Assembly (NCBI RefSeq): GCF_000271485.2
Contig: NZ_AKVN02000001.1
Location: 3,311,501 to 3,375,500, forward strand
Direction: 5' to 3'
DNA length: 64,000 nucleotides
Origin: Pelosinus fermentans DSM 17108
GTDB taxonomy: Bacteria > Bacillota > Negativicutes > DSM-13327
In this document: piece by piece, positions 18,222 to 27,419 of the stretch
Position numbering within the stretch: position 1 is the stretch's first letter
How the letters are laid out: each line of letters begins with the position of its first letter
Notes under the pieces: generated by a model
What the model was told of the DNA's origin: nothing
The model's database searches: none
The model's input: the letters and a program-made list of their open reading frames with translations, nothing else
Translations under genes and position numbers: made by a program

Positions 18222-18887
18222 TCAAGTATAGACTTCCTGTCGTTCTACTTTGGCATCAGGAGATACTAATTTAGCATAGGAATATATGTCAGACAAATGC
18301 TTAAATATCACATCTTTGGAAATACCTGGTGGCGCATAAACTATAAAAGCAGCTTTTTGTGTTTCAGGTAAAAGTCGAGTACGTAAGTCAGGACCATGTA
18401 TAATACTTGAAATAATCCCTACTGTATCAGAAACCATCATATCTCCCGGTTTCACAACCTGATCTTTTCCATTAATTAAAATATATTTTTCATTACCTAC
18501 AGCTATGTCTAATTTTAAGGGAAGCTTCAATGCATCATAATCGTGCCCCGCAGTTAATAGACAATTTTTCAATTCTGCCATAAACATGGCCTCAACAAGT
18601 CCCGCAACATGAGGAATTTCTTTACCTTTAAAGATAATTGATTCCAGCTGCTGTAATACATGGTAAGTCTTTTTATACCGTTTGTAATAATCACTATAGA
18701 CCGTGATTGGAAAATGACCAGATAATTCTTGTTTACTTATAAACCTTGCCCGAAGATCAGTTTCCAATTGTTTCTTGTAATTCTTCAATCCTTCGCATGG
18801 CTCTAGATTAAGCACGTTTCCTATCATCATATAGCCTACACTAGCCCCCGGATGCGTTTTCTTCCATAAATCTGTAACATACAACAT
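18222..18887 (-). CDS. B3/B4 domain protein (PheRS beta-subunit B3/4-like)
   Basis: Stand-alone B3/4 domain, the fold used by phenylalanyl-tRNA synthetase beta for editing; free-standing versions are thought to act on aminoacyl-tRNA or amino acids, without a settled function. Hallmarks: VEAMFMAELKNCLLTAGHDYDAL, the MMVSDTVGIISSIIHGPDLRTRL segment, and the later FIVYAPPGI strand. About 221 residues. The start MLYVTD is preferred, 9 bp after AGAAGGAG. It follows an AraC regulator gene by 53 bp on the same strand, probably one operon. Confidence 0.8.
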   Translation of the reverse strand: MLYVTDLWKKTHPGASVGYMMIGNVLNLEPCEGLKNYKKQLETDLRARFISKQELSGHFPITVYSDYYKRYKKTYHVLQQLESIIFKGKEIPHVAGLVEAMFMAELKNCLLTAGHDYDALKLPLKLDIAVGNEKYILINGKDQVVKPGDMMVSDTVGIISSIIHGPDLRTRLLPETQKAAFIVYAPPGISKDVIFKHLSDIYSYAKLVSPDAKVERQEVYT

Positions 18888-18940
18888 ACTAAACATCTCC
18901 TTCTATAAGCATCAAATACAACCACAAAAATTTCAGACGG

Positions 18941-19804
18941 TTATTTCATTTTACTTCTTTTAGGAGAAAAGTCTTGTATAATATTGCTATATTTATTAGG
19001 TGTGATTCCAGTAATTTGCTTGAATTGTTTCGAAAAGTGACTTTGATCTGTAAATCCTATTTCATTAGCAATAAACGAAAGAGAAAATCCTTGTGCCAAA
19101 AGAATTCTTGCTCGCTTAATCCGGACTTGTTTAAGATAGGCATGTGGAGGGATTCCAGTAGACTCTTTAAAAACGCGTATTAAGTGAAAAGGACTAAGAT
19201 TGCAGAGATTAGATAAAAACTTAATAGAAATATTCTGGGTATAAGTATCCTCAATATATTCGCGAGCTAGCTTAACTGCTTGATTTTCTTTACCCACACC
19301 TCTTACTCTTAATCGTTCATCCCCATGACGATAAATAAATTCTGTAAGCATCGTTAAAAGATACGATTCCTGTTCCATTAACGGAATAGTCGAGTTCTCT
19401 AATAGGAAATGAAACTTCCTGATGAAGCCAGCTAATTTATCATCTTTGATTACGCCAGCTGTAAAAAACGGAGTTTGTTGTACTTTACCAGTTATCTCAT
19501 GCGCAGCCTGTTCCAACAGTTGCGACTTAAGATAAAACATTCGATATGTCCAGCCTTCATTTGATACGGCAGAACCATCATGAGCTTCCCCGGGAATTAC
19601 TAAATTGATGTGTCCTGAAGGAGCCACCACTTTTTCGCCTCGGTAAGAGAATTTTAGTGCTCCTTGCTCAATAACACCAATTGCAAAACAATCATGAATG
19701 TGTTTTGTAAAGGATTGATTGATGTAGGTTGCATGTAACAATTCAAGATTATTTAATTGCGGTATCATCCAAAAATTAATCTTTTCCGTTTTAGCAACAT
19801 CCAT
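18941..19804 (-). CDS. AraC family transcriptional regulator
   Basis: N-terminal cupin effector domain (HIHDCFAIGVIEQGALKFSYRGEKV) and C-terminal double helix-turn-helix: NISIKFLSNLCNLSPFHLIRVFKESTGIPPHAYLKQVRI and FSLSFIANEIGFTDQSHFSKQFKQITGITPNKY. About 287 residues. Start MDVAKTEK chosen after GGAGGGG. Likely controls the downstream B3/4 gene and itself. Confidence 0.9.
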   Translation of the reverse strand: MDVAKTEKINFWMIPQLNNLELLHATYINQSFTKHIHDCFAIGVIEQGALKFSYRGEKVVAPSGHINLVIPGEAHDGSAVSNEGWTYRMFYLKSQLLEQAAHEITGKVQQTPFFTAGVIKDDKLAGFIRKFHFLLENSTIPLMEQESYLLTMLTEFIYRHGDERLRVRGVGKENQAVKLAREYIEDTYTQNISIKFLSNLCNLSPFHLIRVFKESTGIPPHAYLKQVRIKRARILLAQGFSLSFIANEIGFTDQSHFSKQFKQITGITPNKYSNIIQDFSPKRSKMK

Positions 19805-19882
19805 GATCATCCCCTCCAAATAGCTACTTCCCCGCTACGTTAAATCAGTAAAGTTTTTTGATTGACTTCTTCTATCATAATG

Positions 19883-19920
19883 TAAAATCCTGCTAGTCCA
19901 AATTGGCTAGCAGGATTTTA
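19883..19920. terminator. Terminator hairpin before element E copy 2
   Basis: TAAAATCCTGCTAG stem with its exact complement; the same CCTGC/GCAGG hairpin type precedes copies 3, 7, 9 and 12. Confidence 0.8.
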
Positions 19921-19951
19921 TGTTACTTTCCTTAGCTTATGGTAAACGAAA

Positions 19952-20257
19952 ATGTTACTTTTATGAACATGGCACCAAAGTCACTTAAAACACTGTTTAC
20001 AAGTCTTGAAAAGCCAGTAAAATAACCACTGCAAGGCTTCACTGTATGTTGCATGACATGTCATTTCTCATTCCATTACATGCCATAAAAAAATAAGATA
20101 CAATTAAACGATGAGTCAACGAGTCATCTGCATTAGGGGCTCTTCCAATTCTCTTCTATAACATGTCACTGAAAGACAATCGCTCTTGATCGGAGAAGAT
20201 CTGAGTCCATGATTTGCTTAGCTTTACGCCGCTTTAATCACTTCCATGACATGCCAC
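19952..20257 (+). repeat. Element E copy 2 (full length)
   Basis: From ATGTTACTTTTATG to CATGACATGCCAC with four boxes. It is followed at about 20275-20316 by a degenerate TAGACATTAGTCAA / TTGACCAATG hairpin also seen after copies 5 and 7. Confidence 0.9.
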
Positions 20258-20400
20258 GGTTTAATCAAACGTCAAGGTAGACATTAGTCAATAATTTGAC
20301 CAATGTTATTTAAGGTGTAAATCAGAATTACCCAAACCTCCAATCTACACTTAATTCAATTAAGTGTAGATAAATACAATTCTATACTAACTTCTTATAT

Positions 20401-21801
20401 CTACAGATCCAATTCTCTTCTAAGTATAGTTAACCCCCTATCCATTTCTTTTTGAGTAAGCTGAGCATATCCCAAGATGATTTGAGCGATATGTTTCCCC
20501 TTAATAATGGAGTGGTTTTCAACAGGTACAATATAAACTCCTGCATTTAGTAGACGTTTCACTAATTCGTCCGTAAAAGCTACGCCTTCAAAATCAGCAA
20601 CAATATGCATACCAGCATCTCTGCCATATATTTTTACCTTTTCCGGAAAATAATTTTTTAGTAAATTCAGCAATTCATCGCGACGCTTATTGTATATTTT
20701 TTTCATCCGCATGATATGGTATTCTAATTCACCGCTTTCAATAAAACGCATTAACGCAAGCTGATAAATTGAATTTGAATGATGGTCTGCAAGACGCTTA
20801 CATTCACGAATTTGCTTCACAAGCGAAAATGGTACAACAAGATAGCCTAAACGTAAAGACGGAAACATGACTTTGCTGAATGTTCCAACATAAATAATAT
20901 GCTCTCTATCTAATTCAAACAAAGAATTAGCCGGAAAGCCGTCATATCGAAATTCGCTGTCATAGTCATCTTCCACTAGATAGCACCCTGTCTGTTTAGC
21001 AAATTGTACAAGTTCTATCCTTCTTTGAATGGATAAGATACCACCAATTGGAAATTGATGTGAAGGAGTTACAAAAATTATTGTTGGTTTTTTTAATGTT
21101 GGAAATTGTTTTGGCTGTATGCCTTCCTTATCAACTTCCACCGGCGTAATTTGATTTGTGTAATAGGAGAATATTTGCTTTACGTTATTATTTGATGGAT
21201 CTTCTAACCACACTTCACTCTTTGCATTTAATAAGCATTTTGCAACAAGTGATAACCCTTGCTTTGCTCCCGCTGTAACAATAATCTGGTTAGGATGACA
21301 AATTATGCCTCTTGTTTTCATCAAATAATTGCATAAAACTTTTCTTAATTCTGGCCTTCCCTGTGGATCATCGTATCCAAGTGCTGAAATTGGAGCTTCT
21401 TTAAATGCTTTTGATACAGTCCGACTCCATTTATTTCGTGGAAACAAATCCAAAGCAGGAATTCCGCTATCAAAATTAATTGTGGTTTGCAAAATACAAG
21501 TATCAGAAAGCGAAGCAATACTATAATTACTGATTTTCTCCGATAATTGTAAATCGGGAAAATTTAGATTAACGTATATACCAGAGCAGGGAGAGCTATA
21601 TGCAAATCCTTCTGCTACCAGCATATCATAGGCTGCTAAAACTGTATTTCTTGAGATGACCAGTTCTTTAGACAATTCCCTTGTGGATGGTAATTTTTCC
21701 CCTGCTTTCAATTCTCCACTCAGTACTTTAGTACGTATTTGACTATAAATTTGCTTCGCAATAGAACGCTTATGATCTCGTTCAAGTTCTATATATAGCA
21801 T
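20401..21801 (-). CDS. MocR/PdxR-type GntR regulator with aminotransferase domain
   Basis: N-terminal GntR winged helix (SIAKQIYSQIRTKVLSGELKAGEKLPSTRELSKELVISRNTVLAAYDMLVAEG) fused to a class I/II aminotransferase fold. PLP-fold residues are recognisable: YVGTFSKVMFPSLRLGYLVVP holds the lysine position, and LVEDDYDSEFRYDG the Asp strand. About 466 residues, normal for MocR. Start MLYIELERDH follows GGAGGCAAAAAGCATC. Divergent from an EamA transporter, the usual MocR arrangement, so that transporter is the likely target. Confidence 0.9.
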   Translation of the reverse strand: MLYIELERDHKRSIAKQIYSQIRTKVLSGELKAGEKLPSTRELSKELVISRNTVLAAYDMLVAEGFAYSSPCSGIYVNLNFPDLQLSEKISNYSIASLSDTCILQTTINFDSGIPALDLFPRNKWSRTVSKAFKEAPISALGYDDPQGRPELRKVLCNYLMKTRGIICHPNQIIVTAGAKQGLSLVAKCLLNAKSEVWLEDPSNNNVKQIFSYYTNQITPVEVDKEGIQPKQFPTLKKPTIIFVTPSHQFPIGGILSIQRRIELVQFAKQTGCYLVEDDYDSEFRYDGFPANSLFELDREHIIYVGTFSKVMFPSLRLGYLVVPFSLVKQIRECKRLADHHSNSIYQLALMRFIESGELEYHIMRMKKIYNKRRDELLNLLKNYFPEKVKIYGRDAGMHIVADFEGVAFTDELVKRLLNAGVYIVPVENHSIIKGKHIAQIILGYAQLTQKEMDRGLTILRRELDL

Positions 21802-21927
21802 GATGCTTTTTGCCTCCACATCTGGCTCAATAAAATATACTATTAATTGGATCTTTAATAAACCAGATTTTTGTGTTTTAATTATAACAAATATACATAA
21901 GTTTACAAACCAAAGCAGGTGAGTGAT

Positions 21928-22833
21928 TTGAAGATAAGAGATAGCTTTCATCCTTATGCAATGATTACAATTATTTTTTGGTCATTAGCCTATGTGTTAA
22001 CACGGCTAACTCTGCAATATTTCACAGCGTTTTCTTTAGGTTTTTTACGCTATTTTGCTGCGTCCTGTTCTTTGGCATTCATCGCAATCCTATTCAAAAT
22101 GAAACCACCGCGCAAAAATGATTTTCTATGGTTCTTATCCGCTGGCACATTTGGCTTTTTCTTTTACATGATTACGTTTAACAAAGGCATGGAAACAGTG
22201 ACGGCTTCCACCAGTAGCGTTATTATTGCGACTGTCCCAATAATAACAGCCTTGATAGCGCGCTTTATATATAAAGAAAAATTAAATAACATTCAATGGA
22301 TAGCTATTGTAATTGAATTTATAGGGGTAATTGCTTTAACGTTAATAAACGGAGTATTTTCAATTAATACGGGATTGTTTTGGTTATTACTTGCGGCATT
22401 GGCTTTGAGCATTTATAATCTACTACAACGTAAACTTACTAAAACCTATACTGCATTGCAGACTTCTGCTTTTAGCATTTTCTTCGGAACCATAATGCTA
22501 ACAATTTTTCTGCCAGTTTCAATAGACGAGGCAATGCATGCCCCCTCTATTCAATTATTCTACATTGCAATTCTGGGGATATTCTCAAGTGCAATTGCCT
22601 ATGTTGCATGGTCGCAAGCCTTTGCAAAAGCTAAACAAACGTCACTAGTCAGTAATTATATGTTCATTACTCCCTTTCTAACAAGCATTTTAGGATTTCT
22701 GATTGCCAATGAAATCCCTGATTTTGCAACACTTATTGGTGGAGGAATCATTATATTTGGTGTATTGGTTTTCAATTTTAGCGAAAAAATAAATGGAAGA
22801 CTAAATCATAAAAATGTAAATTTGAAAAATTAA
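21928..22833 (+). CDS. EamA/DMT family transporter
   Basis: Ten-helix drug/metabolite transporter of about 301 residues with two EamA repeats: FHPYAMITIIFWSLAYVLTR opens the first, NTGLFWLLLAALALSIYNLL the second. A GTG at 21919 is possible, but a TTG at 21928 is better spaced from AGGTGAG. It shares a 117 bp promoter region with the MocR regulator. Substrate unknown; MocR control suggests an amino acid, amine or vitamin B6-linked compound. Confidence 0.85.
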   Translation: MKIRDSFHPYAMITIIFWSLAYVLTRLTLQYFTAFSLGFLRYFAASCSLAFIAILFKMKPPRKNDFLWFLSAGTFGFFFYMITFNKGMETVTASTSSVIIATVPIITALIARFIYKEKLNNIQWIAIVIEFIGVIALTLINGVFSINTGLFWLLLAALALSIYNLLQRKLTKTYTALQTSAFSIFFGTIMLTIFLPVSIDEAMHAPSIQLFYIAILGIFSSAIAYVAWSQAFAKAKQTSLVSNYMFITPFLTSILGFLIANEIPDFATLIGGGIIIFGVLVFNFSEKINGRLNHKNVNLKN

Positions 22834-22924
22834 AGGTTGGCTCACTCAATTAACGTAGAAAATACTAAATGGTTATCTCTTAGGCTACTGATAAAACTAA
22901 AAAGTATAGCAAACAACTCAATAC

Positions 22925-22963
22925 AAAATCCTGCTAGCCTAAATATTACACTAGCAGGATTTT
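22925..22963. terminator. Terminator of the EamA gene
   Basis: AAAATCCTGCTAG with its complement and a T-run on the plus strand. Confidence 0.85.
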
Positions 22964-22994
22964 TCGTCGTTTTTTCAGATTACCGCAAACAAAA

Positions 22995-23033
22995 ATATTA
23001 CTTTTATGGACATGGCATCAAAGTCACTTAAAA
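22995..23033 (+). repeat. Element E copy 3 (left 39 bp only)
   Basis: The conserved left end through AAGTCACTTAAAA is cut off exactly where an IS21-type left end begins (TGAGTATTCCGG). The rest of the copy is missing. Confidence 0.8.
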
Positions 23034-23389
23034 TGAGTATTCCGGTCTCAAAGTCATCACCTGACCGGTGATTGGAAATCAGTATACCGACTAAATGGAA
23101 ATCAGCATACCGGCAAACAGAAATCAATAATTGCTTGTCCTATAATGAATTTATACATCGAATGATGTAAATTCATTATTAGGAGGGTCAAAATTATGAC
23201 CAAGTACAGAGAAATCCTTAGGCTGACAAGCCTAGGATTCTCACAACGTAATATCATGCAAAGTTGTGGTGTTGCTCAGAAAACTGTCGTAAAGATTCAA
23301 CGCCGTGCTAAAGAGCTAGGAATAACATGGCCTTTAGACGAATCAATGACCGACAAATCTTTGGAAAACTTGATGTTTCCAAAAGAACA
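23034..23389 (+). mobile_element. IS21-family remnant (left end and 5' of istA)
   Basis: Begins TGAGTATTCCGGTCTC, followed by repeated blocks GGAAATCAGTATACCG and GGAAATCAGCATACCG typical of the multiple terminal repeats of IS21 elements. Contains the first codons of istA (23196-23389), preceded by AGGAGG: MTKYREILRLTSLGFSQRNI with helix-turn-helix VAQKTVVKIQRRAKELGI, then IS66 interrupts. No IS21 sequence resumes after IS66, so the right part was deleted. Confidence 0.8.
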
Positions 23390-23505
23390 GTAAGCGTCAA
23401 ACAACCAAGTGGATAGTTTTCAAGCTAACTCCATGAGATAATATTTCCAAATTAGAGTTTTTCAAGTTTTTAGAGTTGCTTGAAAAACTCCAAGGAGGAG
23501 TTATC

Positions 23506-23883
23506 TTGGATACTCAAAAAATCAAGCAGACTTACCGATTAAATCAATGGACTGACATTGTCCGGCAATGCCGTAGTAGTGGGCAAACTGTTGCTGCTTT
23601 TTGTAAAGAACAGAATTTGAAGCCCCAAAGTTATTACTATTGGTTAAAACTTGTTCGTGAAGCTGCCTGCAAAGCACTTCCTGTCATTAGCAACGATACA
23701 AACATGATTGTTCCTCTTACGTTTAGAGAACCACCGACTTGCTCAAGTAAGTCGGTGGTAACTTCAAAAATCACACTGCATTATGGAGATTTCTCCTTAG
23801 ATTTGGAGGAAAATACTTCACCTCTTTTTATTGAAAATACAATTCGCACTTTGATGAGCCTTCAAGAAAAACAATCATGCTAG
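23506..23883 (+). CDS. tnpA: IS66 family accessory protein TnpA
   Basis: Helix-turn-helix protein needed for IS66 transposition; WTDIVRQCRSSGQTVAAFCKEQNLKPQSYYYWLKLVREA is the family core. TTG start after AAGGAGGAG. The last codons overlap the tnpB start (ATGCTAG), giving coupled translation. Confidence 0.88.
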   Translation: MDTQKIKQTYRLNQWTDIVRQCRSSGQTVAAFCKEQNLKPQSYYYWLKLVREAACKALPVISNDTNMIVPLTFREPPTCSSKSVVTSKITLHYGDFSLDLEENTSPLFIENTIRTLMSLQEKQSC

Positions 23884-24233
23884 GAGATATCTCAAAAGCT
23901 GAACAGATCTATATTGCCACTGGCTATACGGACATGCGCAAATCGATTGATGGTCTCTGCGCTATTGTGCAACAAAATTTTCAAATGAATCCATTTCAGA
24001 AAAACCTTTTTCTTTTCAGCGGCAGAAAACATGATCGTTTAAAAATTCTATACTGGGAAGGCGATGGATTTTTACTTTTATATAAAAGGCTAGAAGGCGG
24101 AAAATTTCAATGGCCCAAAGATGCGCAAGCAGCTCGCTCAATCTCAATACAAGAATTCCGCTGGCTCTTAGAAGGCCTCTCTATTGATCAACCCAAAGCT
24201 GTAAAGAAAGTAACCATAGCTAAAGTTATATAA
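23877..24233 (+). CDS. tnpB: IS66 Orf2-like protein TnpB
   Basis: The IYIATGYTDMRKSIDGLCAIV start and FLFSGRKHDRLKILYWEGDGFLLLYKRLE core identify IS66 Orf2. 118 residues, full length. Overlaps tnpA by 7 bp. Confidence 0.93.
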   Translation: MLGDISKAEQIYIATGYTDMRKSIDGLCAIVQQNFQMNPFQKNLFLFSGRKHDRLKILYWEGDGFLLLYKRLEGGKFQWPKDAQAARSISIQEFRWLLEGLSIDQPKAVKKVTIAKVI

Positions 24234-24236
24234 AAT

Positions 24237-24281
24237 AAAACGTCGATAAACCCTTGATTTTACTGGGATTATCGACGTTTT
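24237..24281. terminator. Hairpin inside IS66 between tnpB and tnpC
   Basis: AAAACGTCGATAA with its exact complement around a 19 nt loop, 3 bp after the tnpB stop. A TATAAT follows at about 24287, so tnpC may be separately expressed. Confidence 0.75.
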
Positions 24282-24327
24282 CATGGTATAATAAGGATAT
24301 AAGAAACGTGAAGGAATTATCATTATT

Positions 24328-25863
24328 ATGAGCATAACGATACCAGAATCACCATTAGAAAATCGCATAGCTCAATTAGAATTAGAGAACAAACGTCTGC
24401 ATGATACGGTTGCCTATTTGACACGCCAACTCTTCGGCAGAAGCTCTGAAAAAACAACGGCTTTATTTGATGGACAACTCTCTCTTTTTGATGAAGCAGA
24501 AATAGAGGCTAAGAAAAAAGCTCCTGAACCTGATCTAAAGGATGTCGAGAGTTACCGTCGTAAAACATTCAAAGGTCAGCGTGAAAAACTATTAGAAAAT
24601 CTTCCCCATACCAAACGCCTTTGTACACTAGTAGCCGAAGACCGTTTCTGCGAAATATGTGAGACACCATTGGTATCTATTGGTGAAGAATTTGTACGTA
24701 CTGAAATTGAATTCATTCCAGCAAAAGTTATTGTCATCGATTATTACCGTGAAACCTTTGAATGTAGAAAATGTCGTAAAGATGGCCGCGAATACATGGA
24801 AAAATCCCCGATGCCATCTCCTGTATTACAGCATTCCATGGCATCACCATCCACAATTGCTTGGGTTATGCATCAAAAGTTCGTCAATGCACTCCCACTT
24901 TATCGACAGGAAAAAGAATGGCTCTCGATGGGGGTCGCGCTCAGTCGTGCAACAATGGCAAACTGGATCATGGTTGCCTCGAGGGATTGGCTAATGCCAA
25001 TCCTGAATCGGATGCATCAAGAAATGATTCAACAAACTCATTTGCATGCAGATGAAACTACCGTTCAAGTCATGAACGAAAAAGACCGGAAGAATACCAC
25101 AGTTTCCTACATGTGGGTATATTCTACCGGCCAATATTGCAAGACGCCAATACGGATATTCGACTATCAACCAGGAAGACATGGGAAATATCCACAGAAA
25201 TTCCTGACAGGATTCAAAGGGTATCTCCATACGGATGCTTATTCTGGTTACAATAAAGTACCAGGTATTACACGATGTTTTTGCTGGACGCACCTACGTA
25301 GGAATTTTGTAGATGCTCTTCCTAGTGATATCCAAAGTCCGGAATCAACGATTCCACAGCAAGGCATTTTATATATCAATAAACTTTTTGAATTGGAAAA
25401 GGGACTTGAATCCTTTAACTCCGAAGAACGAAAAGCACAGCGTCTGAAGCAGGAAATACCTGTTTTAGAGGCCTTTTGGTTATGGATTGATTCTATCAAA
25501 GGTCAGATTCTGCCTAAATCAAAGTTAGGATCTGCAGTGAATTATGCCTTAAACCAAAAGGATGGGTTGATGAATTACCTTAAAGATGGTAACTGCTCTA
25601 TTTCTAACAATTTGGCTGAAAACAGTATTCGTCCCTTTACCATAGGACGCAAAAATTGGCTATTCAGTGGCAGCCCCAAAGGCGCAGCCGCTAGTGCTGC
25701 TGTTTACAGCATCATTGAAACTGCAAAAGCCAATGGATTAGATCCTTATAAATATTTGCACTTCATTTTAAAGAATCTTCCTGGAGCACAGTTCCATCGG
25801 TATCCTGAACTTCTAGAAGATTATTTACCGTGGAATCCAGAAGTTCAACAAATTTGTAAATAA
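24328..25863 (+). CDS. tnpC: IS66 transposase TnpC
   Basis: 511 residues. An N-terminal coiled-coil (LENRIAQLELENKRLHDTVAYLTRQLFG) and a zinc-binding region with CEICETPL and CRKCRKDG precede the catalytic core: LHADETTVQV, HTDAYSGYN and the NNLAENSIRPFTIGRKNWLFSG segment carry the DDE residues. Ends with the short IS66 C-terminal domain (LEDYLPWN). Intact. Confidence 0.95.
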   Translation: MSITIPESPLENRIAQLELENKRLHDTVAYLTRQLFGRSSEKTTALFDGQLSLFDEAEIEAKKKAPEPDLKDVESYRRKTFKGQREKLLENLPHTKRLCTLVAEDRFCEICETPLVSIGEEFVRTEIEFIPAKVIVIDYYRETFECRKCRKDGREYMEKSPMPSPVLQHSMASPSTIAWVMHQKFVNALPLYRQEKEWLSMGVALSRATMANWIMVASRDWLMPILNRMHQEMIQQTHLHADETTVQVMNEKDRKNTTVSYMWVYSTGQYCKTPIRIFDYQPGRHGKYPQKFLTGFKGYLHTDAYSGYNKVPGITRCFCWTHLRRNFVDALPSDIQSPESTIPQQGILYINKLFELEKGLESFNSEERKAQRLKQEIPVLEAFWLWIDSIKGQILPKSKLGSAVNYALNQKDGLMNYLKDGNCSISNNLAENSIRPFTIGRKNWLFSGSPKGAAASAAVYSIIETAKANGLDPYKYLHFILKNLPGAQFHRYPELLEDYLPWNPEVQQICK

Positions 25864-26135
25864 TGAAGCAACCACTAGAGTATATCTCAGTGGTTGCTAT
25901 TTTTCTACCCACCTAGTTGTTTTACGCTTACCTTTAAAGCAATGATAAGTAAACTTAAAAAGCAATAGATTAAAAATTTTACATAACTATATTTCTTTAG
26001 AATAAAAAGAGTCTATCCTTATATCCGTAGAAACTCAGCTCCTATTACTCTTTAAACCATTCCCTTTTGTAGGGGTTCCATTACTTATATGCTATTGATT
26101 TTTTCTCCTATAGTTTTTGAAATCTTCTGTAATTC

Positions 26136-27311
26136 TTATAACACTTCTTTCGTTGCTTGAAAGGGATAAAACTTAGAAGCAAAAAGTACAATAGCTTGTA
26201 TAACCAACATCTCTGAAAAAATATAGAATCCCAAGCTATAACTATTTTCTTCTATATAACTATTCAAAATCAGAGGACCCCAAAACATACCGATTCCCCA
26301 GAAAAGATAATATATTCCTGTAATGGCTCCTTTATTACCATCAGATACTTTTTCATTTAGAAACGCCATCGAAGCTAAGTAATAGGTTCCTAATCCGAAA
26401 CTAGAAAAACATAAAGCTGCAGTAAGTGCAAAATGATCAAAATATAAAGATATTGCTAATCCTCCCGCTGCTGCTAACATGCCAACTATCATAAAGACTT
26501 GACGTCCCAATCTATCAGATAAGCAGCCAATCACTATCTGTGCCATACTAATTGCAATATAAAATAGTGAGAAAAATATGTTAATGTATGATTGACTATA
26601 GCCTTTTACAAGAATGAGGAATGCTGGAATTATTGTCATAAATATACCAAATCCCGCTCCATATAAGGCAATACCCGAAAGCACAGCCAGAATTTGTGGA
26701 TTTCTCGTTAAAGCTAAGAGACTTTTTATTGTTATAGTTTCTGTAACTACATTTTGATTTTTTAGTTTATTTTTCATGCTGCAAGCAATAATAATAGCTC
26801 CTGCAACACACAATATAGCATAAAATAAAAAAATTTGGTTATCAGACCAAGTTTTGAATAATACCACTCGTAGAAATGGCCCTATGGTCATCCCTAAGTA
26901 AATTGAGGCATTATACACACCAATTGCCTTTCCTTTATTCTCCGGATATCGAAGTGATAACACAGCTGGAGCCAAACTTAGTATTGGTGCCTCACCAATA
27001 CCTTGTAATATCCTTCCACAAAATATCAAATTCACACTATTAGTAGAGTAGAATAACAGTCCAGCAATAACGCTTAATATATATCCCATCAATACAAAAA
27101 ATTTGAATCCCCACCGGTCTGCAAATACACCAATAGGAAGTTGTGATGCTACCTGTGCAAAAGCATATGTGGATGCCAAGTATCCAACTAATGAACTTGA
27201 ATTAGCCAACGTTATAACCGTTTGTGGCAATAACGCAAGAACCATTCCATCTCCCAACATAAGCAAAAAGGCAGCAACACTCAATACTAATAACTGACTA
27301 TGCTTAAACAC
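26136..27311 (-). CDS. MFS transporter (paralogue A)
   Basis: 391 residues, 12 membrane segments, starting FKHSQLLVLSVAAFLLMLGDGMVLALLPQTV; the helix 2-3 loop reads GVFADRWGFKFF and helix 8-9 loop GCLSDRLGRQVF. It is clearly paralogous to the gene at 28.7-29.9 kb (shared YLASTYAF/FLASTFAI, FWGIGMFWGP/FWGIGMFFGP). GTG start after GGGGGGATAAAA. Separated from its paralogue by an AraC regulator. Substrate not predictable. Confidence 0.86.
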   Translation of the reverse strand: MFKHSQLLVLSVAAFLLMLGDGMVLALLPQTVITLANSSSLVGYLASTYAFAQVASQLPIGVFADRWGFKFFVLMGYILSVIAGLLFYSTNSVNLIFCGRILQGIGEAPILSLAPAVLSLRYPENKGKAIGVYNASIYLGMTIGPFLRVVLFKTWSDNQIFLFYAILCVAGAIIIACSMKNKLKNQNVVTETITIKSLLALTRNPQILAVLSGIALYGAGFGIFMTIIPAFLILVKGYSQSYINIFFSLFYIAISMAQIVIGCLSDRLGRQVFMIVGMLAAAGGLAISLYFDHFALTAALCFSSFGLGTYYLASMAFLNEKVSDGNKGAITGIYYLFWGIGMFWGPLILNSYIEENSYSLGFYIFSEMLVIQAIVLFASKFYPFQATKEVL

Positions 27312-27419
27312 TTTTATCCCCCCTCAAATCTTTGTTAATAATAAAAAAAGCAAGGCATCAGCCTTACTTAATTATAATCACAATAAAAATTGTACATTTA
27401 ACCGCATATAAGATCATTT

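Larger units (their letters stand above)
23390..25931 (+). mobile_element. IS66-family insertion sequence
   Basis: Bounded by imperfect inverted repeats beginning GTAAGCGTCAAACAACC (left) and GTAAGCGTAAAACAACT (right, complement), the IS66 terminal signature. Contains tnpA, tnpB and tnpC in the standard order; all three frames are intact, so it may be active. The 8 bp flanks (AAAGAACA and CTTTAAAG) differ, so no target duplication remains: an adjacent deletion followed insertion. Confidence 0.92.

Noticed and set aside
23382-25939. Target-site duplication of IS66
   Set aside because: The 8 bp flanks AAAGAACA and CTTTAAAG do not match.
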